DNA of 64,000 nucleotides. It comes from Cyanobacteria bacterium FACHB-471. Lineage in GTDB: Bacteria > Cyanobacteriota > Cyanobacteriia > Elainellales > Elainellaceae. The stretch covers positions 124,001 through 188,000 of the forward strand of contig JACJOC010000012.1 of NCBI GenBank assembly GCA_014695345.1, in the 5' to 3' direction. The notes beneath the pieces were generated by a model. It made no database searches and had not been told where the DNA came from. It saw only the letters and a program-made list of their open reading frames with translations. Shown here piece by piece: positions 41,794-52,099 of the stretch. Both the position numbers and the translations under genes were made by a program. The stretch's first letter is position 1. Every line of letters begins with the position of its first letter.

Positions 41794-44700
41794 ATGTCTT
41801 CAGATTCTCTTGATCTGCATCCCTCGTCCGATTTGAGCCAGTCCGATTCTGATGCGTCATACGCTCAGGTTGACTCGTCTGCCGTCTTCCAAAATGGGAA
41901 TGGCTCCGCTGCTAATGGGTCAACCAAACAGGCATTTGGTGAGGCGCAAGGGGAGTTTGAGCGCAGGCATATTGGACCCAGTCCAGCGGACGTAGAGGAA
42001 ATGCTGGAAGCTTTGGGCTTTTCGACACTGGAGGCACTGATCGATCAAACGATTCCGCCTGCAATTCGTCTGCAAAAGCCGCTGGAGCTATCGGTTGGGT
42101 CGAGTGAATATGAGGTGTTGCAAGAGTTGAGGGCGATCGCCACTCAAAACCAGATCTTCCACTCTTTCATCGGCATGGGCTACTCGAACTGCATCACGCC
42201 CCCGGTGATTCAGCGCAACATTCTCGAAAATCCGGGTTGGTACACCCAATACACGCCCTACCAGCCAGAAATTGCTCAGGGGCGACTGGAGGCAATGATC
42301 AACTTTCAGACAATGGTGATCGACCTGACCGGACTGGAGATCGCCAACGCTTCTTTGCTTGATGAAGCAACCGCTGCTGCCGAAGCGATGACGATGAGCT
42401 ACGGCTTACACAAAGGGAGTGCCAAAGCCTTCTGGGTTTCCGCAGCCTGCCATCCTCAAACGATTGACGTGATTCAAACCCGTGCCCAGCCGCAGGGGAT
42501 TGAGGTGATCGTGGGCGATCACCAGACCTTTGAGTTTGATCAGCCTATTTTTGGCGCACTGCTGCAATATCCGGCAACAGACGGCACGATTTACGATTAT
42601 CAAGAGTTTATCCAACGGACGCATGAGGCAGGCGCACTGGTAACAATGGCAGCAGATTTGCTCAGCCTCACCTTGCTGAAGCCACCAGGGGAACTCGGTG
42701 CAGACATTGCCGTGGGCAATACCCAGCGGTTTGGCGTTCCCATGGGCTATGGTGGTCCCCATGCGGCCTACTTTGCCACGAAGGAAGCGTACAAGCGGCA
42801 AATTCCGGGGCGATTGGTGGGCGTTTCCAAAGATGTATCGGGACGACCCGCGCTACGATTGGCGCTGCAAACCCGCGAACAGCACATTCGTCGGGACAAG
42901 GCGACCAGCAATATTTGTACAGCACAGGTGCTACTGGCGGTGATGGCGAGCATGTATGCGGTCTATCACGGGCCGGAAGGACTGCACCAGATTGCCCGTC
43001 GCATTCATCAGCGCACTGCAACTCTGGCAGAGGGTTTGCAGCAATTGGGCTATGAGGTGGGTACGCCATTTTTTGACACGCTGCGAGTAGAGGTAGGCGA
43101 CCGGGCTGAGGAAATTTTGGAACGGGCGATCGCCCACCGCATCAACTTGCGTCGGTTGGGCGATCGCGCCATTGGTATTTCCTTGGACGAAACTACGTCT
43201 GAGCCGGACCTGCTGCACCTCTTTAAGGTTTTCCTAAAAGGAGAAACGCCCCACTTTACCCCATCGACTCTTTCTCCCCGGAGCAATTTTCAAATTCCAG
43301 TCGTCCATCAGCGAACGAGTGCTTACCTGACCCATCCCGTTTTCCACCGCTACCGCTCTGAGACGGAACTGCTGCGCTACATTCATCGGCTTCAGGCAAA
43401 GGATTTGTCGTTGACAACGGCAATGATTCCGCTTGGCTCTTGCACGATGAAGCTAAACGCGACGGCTGAAATGATTCCAATTAGCTGGCCTGAGTTTGCT
43501 CAGATTCATCCCTTTGCGCCGCTGGCACAAACTCAGGGCTATCAAACCCTGTTTCAGCAGCTAGAGCAAATGCTGTCAGAAATCACCGGATTTGCCGGGA
43601 TCTCGCTTCAGCCTAATGCCGGATCGCAGGGCGAATATGCTGGACTGCTGGTCATTCGGCAATATCACGAGCAGCGTGGCGAAGGGCACCGTAACATTTG
43701 CCTGATCCCAGAATCGGCGCATGGTACTAACCCCGCCAGTGCAGTCATGGCTGGGATGAAGGTTGTCCCGGTTGTTTGTGATGCAGACGGCAACATTGAT
43801 GTAGCTGACCTAAAAGCAAAAGCCGAGAAGCATCGCGATCATCTGGCAGCGCTGATGGTGACATATCCTTCGACTCACGGTGTGTTTGAGGAGGCGATTC
43901 AAGAGATTTGTGCGATCGTCCACCAGCACGGCGGTCAAGTCTATATGGATGGCGCAAACATGAACGCCCAGGTTGGGCTTTGCCGTCCGGCAGATTTTGG
44001 CGCAGATGTCTGTCACCTCAATTTGCACAAAACTTTCTGCATTCCTCATGGCGGCGGCGGACCAGGTATCGGACCAATTGGCGTAAAACCCCACTTGAAA
44101 CCCCTCCTGCCAGGTCACTCTGTCGTTGACATTGAAGAAGTCTACTCAGAAGGTGACGTTCAAAGTTCAAAATCCAAAGCTCAACCTGCTCGAATCGGTG
44201 CAGTTGCTTCGGCTCCCTGGGGCAGCAGCAGCATTCTGCCAATTTCCTGGATGTACATCGCCCTAATGGGATCGACTGGACTAACTAGAGCCACACAAGT
44301 CGCGATTCTGAATGCTAACTACATCGCTAAACGATTGGAGAATGATTACCCCATTCTCTACAAAGGCAAAAATGGACTGGTTGCCCACGAGTGCATTTTG
44401 GATTTGCGCCAGTTTAAGAAAACCGCTGGGATCGAAGTTGATGATATCGCCAAACGGTTGATTGACTACGGTTTCCATCCACCAACGGTATCCTGGCCGG
44501 TTGCCGGCACGGTGATGGTGGAGCCCACCGAGAGTGAGTCCAAGCAAGAGCTAGACCGCTTCTGTGATGCCATGATCGCAATTCGCGAGGAGATTCGCGA
44601 AATTGAGCAGGGGAAAGCCGATCGCCAAAACAACCTGCTTAAAAATGCACCCCACACCGCCGAAATTCTCATCAGCGATGAATGGGAACGTCCTTACTCC

Positions 44701-44835
44701 CGTAAGCGCGCTGCTTACCCAACTTCCTGGACGCAAGAAAACAAATTCTGGGCTTCAACCGGACGAATCGATAATGCCTATGGCGATCGCAACCTAATTT
44801 GTGCCTGCCTACCTATGGAAGCTTACGCAGAATAG
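41794..44835 (+). CDS. gcvP: Glycine dehydrogenase (decarboxylating), P protein
   Basis: A 1013-residue single-chain P protein that decarboxylates glycine and loads the aminomethyl group onto GcvH. The core starts at about residue 50 with [18 protein letters not shown], and the PLP lysine is Lys746 in [17 protein letters not shown]. Both the N-terminal (degenerate) and C-terminal (catalytic) halves are present, with the glycine-rich loop before HSVVDIEE. I use ATG 41794; a TTG at 41716 would add 26 residues with a cysteine-rich stretch unlike the family. The first 45 residues are serine-rich and not conserved. It completes the gcv cluster. Confidence 0.95.
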   Translation: MSSDSLDLHPSSDLSQSDSDASYAQVDSSAVFQNGNGSAANGSTKQAFGEAQGEFERRHIGPSPADVEEMLEALGFSTLEALIDQTIPPAIRLQKPLELSVGSSEYEVLQELRAIATQNQIFHSFIGMGYSNCITPPVIQRNILENPGWYTQYTPYQPEIAQGRLEAMINFQTMVIDLTGLEIANASLLDEATAAAEAMTMSYGLHKGSAKAFWVSAACHPQTIDVIQTRAQPQGIEVIVGDHQTFEFDQPIFGALLQYPATDGTIYDYQEFIQRTHEAGALVTMAADLLSLTLLKPPGELGADIAVGNTQRFGVPMGYGGPHAAYFATKEAYKRQIPGRLVGVSKDVSGRPALRLALQTREQHIRRDKATSNICTAQVLLAVMASMYAVYHGPEGLHQIARRIHQRTATLAEGLQQLGYEVGTPFFDTLRVEVGDRAEEILERAIAHRINLRRLGDRAIGISLDETTSEPDLLHLFKVFLKGETPHFTPSTLSPRSNFQIPVVHQRTSAYLTHPVFHRYRSETELLRYIHRLQAKDLSLTTAMIPLGSCTMKLNATAEMIPISWPEFAQIHPFAPLAQTQGYQTLFQQLEQMLSEITGFAGISLQPNAGSQGEYAGLLVIRQYHEQRGEGHRNICLIPESAHGTNPASAVMAGMKVVPVVCDADGNIDVADLKAKAEKHRDHLAALMVTYPSTHGVFEEAIQEICAIVHQHGGQVYMDGANMNAQVGLCRPADFGADVCHLNLHKTFCIPHGGGGPGIGPIGVKPHLKPLLPGHSVVDIEEVYSEGDVQSSKSKAQPARIGAVASAPWGSSSILPISWMYIALMGSTGLTRATQVAILNANYIAKRLENDYPILYKGKNGLVAHECILDLRQFKKTAGIEVDDIAKRLIDYGFHPPTVSWPVAGTVMVEPTESESKQELDRFCDAMIAIREEIREIEQGKADRQNNLLKNAPHTAEILISDEWERPYSRKRAAYPTSWTQENKFWASTGRIDNAYGDRNLICACLPMEAYAE

Positions 44836-44849
44836 GATAGAGAAACGCA

Positions 44850-44922
44850 GGTTGGGCTGAAGCATGAAACCCAACAGGTCTAAAACTCTAAGATTGTCGG
44901 GTTTCGCTAGCTCAACCCAACC
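44850..44922. repeat. Inverted-repeat element after gcvP
   Basis: GGTTGGGCTGAAGCATGAAAC (44850-44870) and its right arm ending CAACCCAACC (44895-44922) are imperfect inverted repeats of about 27 bases. It may serve as the gcvP terminator; this element type is dispersed in cyanobacteria. Confidence 0.65.
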
Positions 44923-44943
44923 TCTAGGTCAGGAGCGTATCCT

Positions 44944-45570
44944 ATGGTTCAAAGCCTACCGATTAGCAATTTAAGTTTGTACGATATCAAAGCCAAGTTT
45001 GATTTGAGGGAAGCGCAGGACGAATCCTTCTTCCCGGAATGGTATCAGGAACTACCAGAGCTAACCGAATCGGAACAGCAAGCTTTGGATCAGATTAAGC
45101 GCAACTTCCTATATCTAAATGAATCTCCCCTAGCGGAAGTTGCTGTGAAAATGGTTGTTTTGTCGCCCTTACTGTCAATGGCAGGCTTTTATCAGCCACC
45201 GTTTCGCTTTTCTACGGAAGCATCGGTTCAAATCACCGCTGAGGATGACGGGCAATTGTTTCGTGGAAGGATTGATGTGCTGGTGCTGCAAGAGCGCTTC
45301 TGGATTCTCACTGTTGAATCAAAAGAAGCTGGTTTTTCACTCAAGCAGGCGATCGCCCAAGCACTCGCCTACATGACGGGTAATCCTTACCCTGAACGCC
45401 CCGTTTTTGGTCTCGTAACTAACGGTAGCCACTTCATTTTTCTGAAGTTGACTCAACGCGAAATACCCCAATATGCTTTGTCAGATGAATTCTCTTTAAT
45501 GAAGCGCAGTAACGATCTATATCATGTCCTTAAGATCTTGAAGCACCTGGGAAAATCGCTAGTCTTTTAG
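44944..45570 (+). CDS. HsdR N-terminal-like nuclease-fold protein
   Basis: A 208-residue protein resembling the standalone cyanobacterial proteins annotated as restriction endonuclease subunit R-like. The PD-(D/E)xK core is visible: Asp in RGRIDVLVLQ, then Glu-x-Lys in LTVESKEAGFSLKQA, followed by a helix with QALAYM. There is no helicase, methylase or specificity subunit nearby, so it is not a type I system. Its real function is unknown. The alpha/beta hydrolase gene begins 25 bases downstream on the same strand. Confidence 0.8.
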   Translation: MVQSLPISNLSLYDIKAKFDLREAQDESFFPEWYQELPELTESEQQALDQIKRNFLYLNESPLAEVAVKMVVLSPLLSMAGFYQPPFRFSTEASVQITAEDDGQLFRGRIDVLVLQERFWILTVESKEAGFSLKQAIAQALAYMTGNPYPERPVFGLVTNGSHFIFLKLTQREIPQYALSDEFSLMKRSNDLYHVLKILKHLGKSLVF

Positions 45571-45594
45571 GAGAATCTTGACGGAGAAGGACGC

Positions 45595-46524
45595 ATGACA
45601 GACTGGTGGCAAATCTTCCCACAGGGGCGGCAAACGCTGACGATTGAAGATGCTGAAGGTGAAAAGGTGGCGATCGCCTACGGGGAAGCCGGAACCAGAC
45701 AACCCCTGTTTTTACTACATGGCATTGGCAGTTGGAGCTATAGCTGGCGGCACAACGTCAAACCTCTGTCGCAGCACTTTCGAGTCATTTGTCCAGATGC
45801 AAAAGGTCATGGCTTCTCGCCTGCCTCCACTGCACCGGAAACAGTTGGGCATCAAATTGTCGAACTAACCCGGATCATCCAGGCATTGACCGATCAGCCT
45901 GCCATTTTGGTGGGAGAATCTCTGGGCGCGTTAACGGCTTTGGCGGTAGCACAGGCTCATCCAGAGTTGGTCGAACGGCTGGTGCTGATCAACGTGCCGA
46001 TCTTTCCGCGACAGTTGCCGAGTTTGGGAATGCGATCGCTTGCTGACATTCCTCTAGATCTGGTGCGCTGGTTTGATCAGTCACGCCTGATTCGTTCCTT
46101 TGCGCCTGTTGTCCGTTCCATTACCTGGCTGATGCGGCAGGAAGTTGTCGCTGACCCAAACTCCATTACAGATGAGGAAATTTACTGGCTCACCTATCCC
46201 TATGTTGAGTTCCCCGGCACAATTACTCAGTTTGCGACGGATTTACAGCAATCGGCGCGAGAAATTCGCAATTTGCAAACCGGACAACCGAGTATCATTC
46301 GCACCATCCAGCAAGATCTAGCCAAGGTGGTTTGTCCGACGTTAATTCTGTGGGGAGAGTGCGATCGCTGGTTTCCCGTTGCGGATGGCGAAAAACTTCA
46401 CGCTCACCTGCCCAATTCGCAGTTTCAGGTTATTCCCAACTGCGGACACAATTCCTCTAGCAGTGCGGCTCCAGTGAATGAAGCGATTCTGTCCTTTATG
46501 CAAACAGAGGCGGCTACTCGGTAA
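45595..46524 (+). CDS. Alpha/beta hydrolase (canonical)
   Basis: A 309-residue hydrolase with all family motifs: oxyanion HGIGSWSYSW near residue 42, nucleophile elbow GESLG (serine near residue 109), catalytic acid in WGECDRWFP, and His in IPNCGHNSS. The central cap region (about 150-230) is helical. Substrate unknown; possible roles include lipid or pigment metabolism. It follows the nuclease-fold gene closely but convergently faces hisA. It contrasts with the degenerate hydrolase at 2599. Confidence 0.88.
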   Translation: MTDWWQIFPQGRQTLTIEDAEGEKVAIAYGEAGTRQPLFLLHGIGSWSYSWRHNVKPLSQHFRVICPDAKGHGFSPASTAPETVGHQIVELTRIIQALTDQPAILVGESLGALTALAVAQAHPELVERLVLINVPIFPRQLPSLGMRSLADIPLDLVRWFDQSRLIRSFAPVVRSITWLMRQEVVADPNSITDEEIYWLTYPYVEFPGTITQFATDLQQSAREIRNLQTGQPSIIRTIQQDLAKVVCPTLILWGECDRWFPVADGEKLHAHLPNSQFQVIPNCGHNSSSSAAPVNEAILSFMQTEAATR

Positions 46525-46666
46525 GGAGCGATCGCAAGACACAGCCTGTCTGAGGAGGAAATATCCCTACGCTCAAGTTTGTAGCGGATTTGAGAAAAAT
46601 TTGCTGCTGGCTGACTCGATTCAGACCATAGCCCCAGATTGATCCCAATCTCCAATTTCTATCGCT

Positions 46667-47437
46667 TTAAGCAAACGCTGAACCTAAATCGGGAGGAACA
46701 TCCTGCCAGCGACCGGGACCGATCGCCCGTAATGCTTCCTTCAACACAACATCTCCGGTGTACAGCGCCCGACCTACAATCACTCCCGTTACACCCGTTG
46801 GCTCTAGCGCCAGCAGACTGAGCAAATCAGTTGTGGAGCTAATGCCGCCGGACGCAATGACGGGAACCGAAACGGCTTCTGCTAGCTCTCTCAATGCCTG
46901 CTGATTGGGTCCTTGCAGGGTGCCGTCTCGGTGAATGTCAGTGTAGATAATCGCAGCAACGCCTGATTGAGCCATTTGCTGAGCCAAGGCGATCGCCTCT
47001 ACCTCAGAAGTCTCTAGCCAGCCGCGAGTCGCGACTTTGCCATTTCGCGCATCGATGCCAACGATGATTTGTTGGGGAAATTCCTGACAAAGTTGATTCA
47101 CTAAATCGGGCTGCTCGACTGCAACCGTTCCTAGAATGGCGTAGCGGACTCCCATCTTGAATAGGTTAGCGACACTTTGGCGATCGCGCAGTCCACCGCC
47201 CACCTGAACGGGCACATTCACGGCTTGGGCGATCGCCTCAATAGCCTGCCAGTTAACCGGATGCCCTGCCTTTGCTCCATCCAGGTCAACCAGGTGCAGC
47301 CGAGTTGCGCCCTGCTCAACCCACTGCTGCGCTACAGCTACCGGATTTTCGTCAAACACCTGAGACTGCTCATAATCTCCCTGATAAAGCCGGACACAGC
47401 GTCCTTTGAGCAAATCGATCGCTGGAATCACATCCAC
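46667..47437 (-). CDS. hisA: HisA, ProFAR isomerase
   Basis: A 256-residue TIM barrel that isomerises ProFAR to PRFAR in histidine biosynthesis. The two catalytic aspartates are in [10 protein letters not shown] (Asp8) and [10 protein letters not shown] (Asp about 131); the phosphate-binding segments VQVGGGLRD and IASGGISS are present. The start is a GTG at 47437, giving the expected [10 protein letters not shown]-terminus. It stands alone, as his genes usually do in cyanobacteria. Confidence 0.95.
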   Translation of the reverse strand: MDVIPAIDLLKGRCVRLYQGDYEQSQVFDENPVAVAQQWVEQGATRLHLVDLDGAKAGHPVNWQAIEAIAQAVNVPVQVGGGLRDRQSVANLFKMGVRYAILGTVAVEQPDLVNQLCQEFPQQIIVGIDARNGKVATRGWLETSEVEAIALAQQMAQSGVAAIIYTDIHRDGTLQGPNQQALRELAEAVSVPVIASGGISSTTDLLSLLALEPTGVTGVIVGRALYTGDVVLKEALRAIGPGRWQDVPPDLGSAFA

Positions 47438-47654
47438 AGCTGCTAATCCTCTCTATATCTATCAACCACAACGCGTTAGACCCACTCTTATCTAAGGCAG
47501 GGTGTTTCAAGGCGTACCCCGCTCCAAAATACCCAGCTTGATGTAGAAACGGTGTTAGGACTCTGCTTACATTAAAGAAAGCCAGAATCATAAAATTGTG
47601 CACCGTTCCGCGCCCATAGTGTATGGTATCCCCTAAACGTATTGAGAGGCTCAG

Positions 47655-47948
47655 ATGTACAGTCAAGAAGGTTATACCCAACTGACGTTTCACTACATTG
47701 ACGGTCGTAGTGAGTCTTTTACGGTTTACGAACCGATTGAAGACGCTGCCAACCCTCCAGGACTGAATTTGGAGGTGCGCCACCTGTTAGAAAAAGACTG
47801 GTGGATCGTCAACCTAGAGGAACAAACGGTGTTTATCAACATTGATAATGTCATCAAAGTTGAAGTGAAGCCTGCTATTCCTGACCTCAGAGGGGAAGGC
47901 GTTTTTTCTAATGCGGACCAGGTGACTACCATTAATCGGATGCGATAA
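47655..47948 (+). CDS. Conserved hypothetical cyanobacterial protein (97 aa)
   Basis: A small acidic soluble protein. It reads as a beta-rich domain: YTQLTFHYIDGRSESFTVYE, then DWWIVNLEEQTVFINIDNVI and KVEVKPAIPDLRGEG. No catalytic motif is seen. I do not know the function. The DUF362 gene starts 9 bases downstream on the same strand, so the two are probably cotranscribed. Confidence 0.78.
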   Translation: MYSQEGYTQLTFHYIDGRSESFTVYEPIEDAANPPGLNLEVRHLLEKDWWIVNLEEQTVFINIDNVIKVEVKPAIPDLRGEGVFSNADQVTTINRMR

Positions 47949-47956
47949 GGATAACC

Positions 47957-48928
47957 ATGCAGCCAAGCGTAAGTCTAATTCGGGCTGAAAGTTACGAAAT
48001 TCAGCAGCTACGGGCTCATTTAGAGCGGTTGCTAGAGCCTCTGGGCGGAATGGCGGCGTTTGTGAAAGCGGGCGATCGCGTCTTACTCAAGCCGAATCTG
48101 CTGACAGGGGCACGTCCCACAAAGGAATGCACGACTCGTCCAGAGGTGATCTACTGTGTTGCCCAAATGGTGCAGGAAGTAGGTGGAAAGCCGTTTTTGG
48201 GAGACAGTCCCGCCTTTGGCAGTGCCGCAGGAGTAGCTAAGGCAAATGGCTATTTGCCCTGGTTAGACAAATTGGGTGTCCCTATTGTGGAACTGCAAGG
48301 CAAGCGCTATGAAACGGTTAGTGCAGACTTTAACCATCTGCTGCTTTGCAAGGAAGCGATGGAAGCCGATGTGGTGATCAACTTGCCTAAAGTGAAATCT
48401 CATGTGCAGTTGACGCTAACTCTGGGTGTGAAAAATCTGTTTGGCTGTGTTCCTGGCAAGATGAAGGCTTGGTGGCACATGGAAGCTGGGAAGGACAGCG
48501 ATCGCTTTGGCAACATGCTGGTCGAGACGGCTCGGGCGATCGCCCCTAACCTGACCATTATGGATGGCATCATCGGTCATGAAGGCCAAGGTCCCAGCGG
48601 TGGTGAACCTCGTCTCTTGGGTGTTTTGGGCGCTTCGGCTGATGTGTTCGCGCTTGATCGAGCGATGGTAGAAATCCTCAATGCTGACCCCGCTGCGATC
48701 CCCACAGTGGCTGCTTCTCAACGCTTAGGAGTTTGCCCTGAGTTGGAATCTATCCATTTCCCTCATCTCATGCCCCAAGAGCTAAAAATTCTCGACTGGA
48801 AGCTACCCGAACAGCTGATGCCGATTGACTTTGGTGCACCTCGCGTGATCAAATCGACCTTCAAGCATCTCTACATTCGGTTCATTAAAGAACCCATTGC
48901 AGCTTATGCTTCCCAGGCGCATTTGTAG
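47957..48928 (+). CDS. DUF362 domain-containing protein
   Basis: A 323-residue protein of the DUF362 family. Characteristic segments are VLLKPNLLTGARPTKECTTR, LGDSPAFGSAAGVAKANGY, VVINLPKVKSHVQLTLTLGV, VKNLFGCVPGKMKAWWH and IMDGIIGHEGQGPSGGEPR. Some DUF362 proteins carry C-terminal ferredoxin cysteines; this one has no such cluster. The function is unknown. It follows the 97-residue gene closely. Confidence 0.88.
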   Translation: MQPSVSLIRAESYEIQQLRAHLERLLEPLGGMAAFVKAGDRVLLKPNLLTGARPTKECTTRPEVIYCVAQMVQEVGGKPFLGDSPAFGSAAGVAKANGYLPWLDKLGVPIVELQGKRYETVSADFNHLLLCKEAMEADVVINLPKVKSHVQLTLTLGVKNLFGCVPGKMKAWWHMEAGKDSDRFGNMLVETARAIAPNLTIMDGIIGHEGQGPSGGEPRLLGVLGASADVFALDRAMVEILNADPAAIPTVAASQRLGVCPELESIHFPHLMPQELKILDWKLPEQLMPIDFGAPRVIKSTFKHLYIRFIKEPIAAYASQAHL

Positions 48929-48972
48929 TTTGAGAGAAGTTATACCAAACGTCTATAAAGTAGCAGTATCGG

Positions 48973-49042
48973 TAGGGGCGAAGCATTCGGTTACAATCCT
49001 TGCAACTAAAGCACAATTCCTTGACCGAATGCTTCGCCCGTA
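48973..49042. repeat. Hairpin element of the GTAGGGGCG family
   Basis: TAGGGGCGAAGCATTCGGT (48973-48991) and ACCGAATGCTTCGCCCGTA (49024-49042) pair at 18 of 19 positions around a 32-base loop. It is the simplest member of the family seen at 39697 and lies between the convergent DUF362 gene and the coiled-coil gene. Confidence 0.82.
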
Positions 49043-49189
49043 CACCCAATAGTGCTTCTTCCCAAAGCGGATTCCGTATTAGATGATGTTCTGGGAAAAG
49101 ATTTAACCCTCGGGTAGGGGCGGATTTTGACAGAGCCTTTGCCCATAACCGATAGCTTAGTTGCTAGACCTGCCCTTAGGCGGTGTTAG

Positions 49190-49729
49190 CTACAAACTAG
49201 ACTCTTCAAGAATTTCCTCAGATTGACCCGGTAGCTCTATCGAAGAGATGATTCTGGGAACAGGCAAGAGATACCGGGTTTTTCCTAGTTCTTCCTGCAA
49301 TTTTTCTGTTTGGGCTGCGATCGCATTATATTGATTGACCAACTTAGAATACTCAGCGTAAAGCGAATCATACTTGGCGACGGCAGCATTATGGTCACTT
49401 GCCATTTGGTTATGCTGCTCAACTGCTTTGGTATATTCTGCCTGCAAAGAAGCCGGGATTCCGTCTGGATAATCCTGATTAAATGTGGTGATTTTTGACT
49501 GCAAGGTCTGAATTTCAAAGCTAGATGAACTTAGCTCCAGCGTCATCTCTTTTAGCCAAGATTCCATCTCTTGCATTGCAGAATGCTTTGCACCAAGTTC
49601 TACCTCAAAATTGCTGAGTTTAATCCGGTCGTCCCGCTTATCAAAGTTTTGGACGCTGACAAAAACCAGATTCACGCCGAAAAGAAATGCGATCGCTGTA
49701 ACCAGTCCAAGTAGCCGAATTCTAAACAT
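49190..49729 (-). CDS. Membrane-anchored coiled-coil protein
   Basis: A 179-residue protein from ATG 49729: one N-terminal membrane span (LLGLVTAIAFLFGVNLVFVS) followed by a long periplasmic or cytoplasmic coiled coil (HSAMQEMESWLKEMTLELSS, YTKAVEQHNQMASDHNAAV, YAEYSKLVNQYNAIAAQTEK) and a proline-containing tail. I chose the start so that the span is at the N-terminus; an upstream start at 49789 overlaps uppP. No family is recognised. It lies 37 bases downstream of uppP and may be cotranscribed. Confidence 0.7.
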   Translation of the reverse strand: MFRIRLLGLVTAIAFLFGVNLVFVSVQNFDKRDDRIKLSNFEVELGAKHSAMQEMESWLKEMTLELSSSSFEIQTLQSKITTFNQDYPDGIPASLQAEYTKAVEQHNQMASDHNAAVAKYDSLYAEYSKLVNQYNAIAAQTEKLQEELGKTRYLLPVPRIISSIELPGQSEEILEESSL

Positions 49730-49766
49730 CGTTTGCACTCTCTGATGCTCTAACCAATCTTTTAAG

Positions 49767-50756
49767 CTAGCTGCTAGCAAGCCGCCCACTGGCGATCGCT
49801 AACAATAGGGATAAGCCAAATGCCAGCCGATACCAAACAAAAACCCAGGTACTTTGGCGCTGCAAGAAACGAATCAACCAGGCGATCGACAGATAGGAAA
49901 AGATGAAAGTTGAGATAATTCCCACAATCAGGGCAGGCAAAACATCCAGGTGATTTCTGATCTCGGTCGACTGGTAAAGGGTGGCGATCGCCAAAGTTGG
50001 CAAACCTAGCAGGAAAGAAAACTTGGCTGCTGCCTGTCGCTCTAGTCCCAAGAACAAAGCCATAGTCATTGTTGAACCGGAGCGAGAAGTTCCTGGAATA
50101 ATTGCCAGCATCTGCCCCAACCCCACCAAAATTCCGTCCTTGATTTCAAGCAGGTTGAACCCTCGCTTGCGACTGCCAATTTTCTCAGCCAGACCCATCA
50201 AAAGCGACATTATAATGGACATGCAAGCAATGACCAACGCCCCCTCTAGTACGGATTGAGTTGCCTCTGGCAAAAGCTTTTTGTAAAGCAACCCTCCTGC
50301 CAATGCGGGCACCGTACCAATAGCAATGCCAACAAAAATTTTCCACTCCTCTTGTTCCCAGTTCTTTTTGCGAAAAGCCGTCCAGCTTCCCGTCAAAGTC
50401 TGGTAGATGTCTGACCAGAAGTAGATTAGTACTGCAATGACGCTGCCAAACTGAATTGCGTCTACAAAATACTTCTCTCCCAAAACATCCCAGCCAAACA
50501 CTCGGGTAAACACGAGCAAATGCGCTGTGCTGCTAATGGGTAAAAACTCGGTTATTCCCTGGACAAGCCCCAAAATAACGGCTTGCAGCAGGTTTACTTC
50601 CCCAGCAGCGACAGCCTCGGTTTGAGCAATCAATGAGGGCAGGAAGGATGCGGGTATTAGATCATGAGGCAAGGCAAGTATGCATTCCACAGACTGAGAC
50701 CAACTTGTTAAGTTGGTCATTAGAGTTAAACCTGCATTGATTTCGGCCAAACCCAT
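49767..50756 (-). CDS. uppP: Undecaprenyl-diphosphatase (UppP/BacA)
   Basis: This membrane enzyme dephosphorylates undecaprenyl diphosphate for recycling of the peptidoglycan lipid carrier. The two active-site segments are present: QGITEFLPISSTAH near residue 66 and PGTSRSGST near 220, with about eight spans. The first 55 residues are an extension absent from enterobacterial UppP; they include ALPHDLIPASFLPS. I use ATG 50756, with a GTG 6 bases upstream as an alternative. A gene for a coiled-coil protein follows. Confidence 0.93.
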   Translation of the reverse strand: MGLAEINAGLTLMTNLTSWSQSVECILALPHDLIPASFLPSLIAQTEAVAAGEVNLLQAVILGLVQGITEFLPISSTAHLLVFTRVFGWDVLGEKYFVDAIQFGSVIAVLIYFWSDIYQTLTGSWTAFRKKNWEQEEWKIFVGIAIGTVPALAGGLLYKKLLPEATQSVLEGALVIACMSIIMSLLMGLAEKIGSRKRGFNLLEIKDGILVGLGQMLAIIPGTSRSGSTMTMALFLGLERQAAAKFSFLLGLPTLAIATLYQSTEIRNHLDVLPALIVGIISTFIFSYLSIAWLIRFLQRQSTWVFVWYRLAFGLSLLLAIASGRLASS

Positions 50757-51086
50757 GCTCACTCCTCAATAAAGTCCAAGTTTCAACAAAATTGCTGCCC
50801 TAATTTAAGCTTGAATTGCTGAATGTGTCTGCCTTAAAGCCTCAGCTATACAAAATCTTTTCACCCCGGCACTATTCAAGCGACAGGCTAAAAGATGCCA
50901 AATCCCTACGCAAATCTTACGCAGCAATCTGCCTCTATCCCGGAATGTTTAGAGAATCAGAAGCTTGGAAGGTTTTGAGAAGGCGCGTTTTCGGACTTAA
51001 AAAACTGCGCTATTGTTGTTAAATATGCCCCCCAGGGGGATAATTTTGTGATATGTTAAAAAAAGTAAATTAATACTCATAATACT
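50757..51086. other. Intergenic region with a GC-rich palindrome
   Basis: 330 bases without a supported gene. Around 51028-51041 is TGCCCCCCAGGGGGATA, a 5-bp GC stem that may be a terminator or a protein-binding palindrome, followed by an AT-rich stretch just before the DUF3120 gene. Confidence 0.4.
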
Positions 51087-51848
51087 TTGTCTTCTTTTAC
51101 TCCGTCATCGACAGCCCTCTACCAGGCTCGTCTAAAAGAACCCTCTTTAACTGAAGCGCCTTCCGAGAGTTGGGTGGGCGATCGCATCTCACCAAGTCGC
51201 ATCTCGCAGTCCTGGCGGTTTTTCGCAGCTTCTGTATTTTTAGTATCGGTACCTGTTTTTTTTCAAGCCCCGTTAGTTAGATGGTCGCCTTGGCTTAGCT
51301 TAACTCTAACTTTGGCTTGGCTGGGGTTGGGCCAGTGGCTTCAATCTCGCCCTTCAAGTAATCCCTCTAGTAAGCTCTGGGGCGATTTGCTATTGGGGTT
51401 CGCTTGGACGTGGCTAGCAGGTTCGATTTACTGGGGTTGGTTTAGATGGGAGCCACTCCTGCATTTGCCGATTGAAGCGGTCGGACTGCCGTTCACCCTT
51501 TTGTGTCTAGCCAAACAGCGCGGAAAGGTAGGTAACTGGTTCTATCTGGGTTCCTTATTCGGCACAGTCATGACGGATCTGTATTTCTACATAGCGAACC
51601 TGATTCCTCACTGGAGACAGCTAATGCAGGTGGAACCGAGCCAAGCGGAGGCTATTTTGCAGGATGCAGTTGCTCAAATTCAAACTCCCTGGGGAGTTTG
51701 TTGGGCTATCTTTTTGATCATCATTCTTCTGGTGGTGGGTTGTTTACCCATCCGCTCTCGACAGCTACACTGGAGAGCGTTTAGTGGAGCCGTGTTGAGC
51801 ACTTTGCTAGTCGATGGTTTGTTTTGGCTAGCTGCTTCCTCAGTCTGA
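51087..51848 (+). CDS. DUF3120 membrane protein
   Basis: A 253-residue protein of the cyanobacteria-specific DUF3120 family. The first 40 residues are polar. The rest contains about six spans with family segments SWRFFAASVFLVSVPVFFQA, GFAWTWLAGSIYWGWFRWEP, LPIEAVGLPFTLLCL and GSLFGTVMTDLYFYIANL. It starts at a TTG at 51087; no upstream in-frame ATG exists close by. The function is not known; the family is found in oxygenic phototrophs. Confidence 0.88.
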   Translation: MSSFTPSSTALYQARLKEPSLTEAPSESWVGDRISPSRISQSWRFFAASVFLVSVPVFFQAPLVRWSPWLSLTLTLAWLGLGQWLQSRPSSNPSSKLWGDLLLGFAWTWLAGSIYWGWFRWEPLLHLPIEAVGLPFTLLCLAKQRGKVGNWFYLGSLFGTVMTDLYFYIANLIPHWRQLMQVEPSQAEAILQDAVAQIQTPWGVCWAIFLIIILLVVGCLPIRSRQLHWRAFSGAVLSTLLVDGLFWLAASSV

Positions 51849-51878
51849 CTCAGGATATGATTGGAGGTATCCTGAGTC
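51847..51878 (+). terminator. Hairpin overlapping the DUF3120 stop codon
   Basis: GACTCAGGATA (51847-51857) and TATCCTGAGTC (51868-51878) form a perfect 11-bp stem with a 10-base loop that overlaps the last base of the stop codon. No T tract follows, so it may protect the 3' end rather than terminate by the intrinsic route. Confidence 0.55.
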
Positions 51879-52099
51879 GATACGGAAACATAGTTCGCTG
51901 AACACACAGGTCTTTGGCACTGTTGCGCTAGTATAGAATCTCCTGCTAAGGAGCGTTGCGCTATGGCACCGTGCTGAAGTTGGGTCTACAGAGAATTATT
52001 GAGGTTAAGGTTTCCAATATTTGTATTTTGGGAACCTTCGTGAGTTATGGATAGATGCTTCAGGATGCATCATAGGGAAAGATCAGCGGTTCTTAGCCT

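Noticed and set aside
42406-44736. Several long antisense frames inside gcvP
   Set aside because: They are shadows of a GC-rich, strongly conserved gene; the sense product is certain.
44944-45570. Type I restriction-modification system
   Set aside because: Only a small nuclease-fold protein is present; helicase, methylase and specificity genes are missing.
50816-51022. 68-codon plus-strand frame upstream of the DUF3120 gene
   Set aside because: It starts at a non-ATG codon, has no ribosome site or domain, and the product is basic and cysteine-ended like a chance frame.
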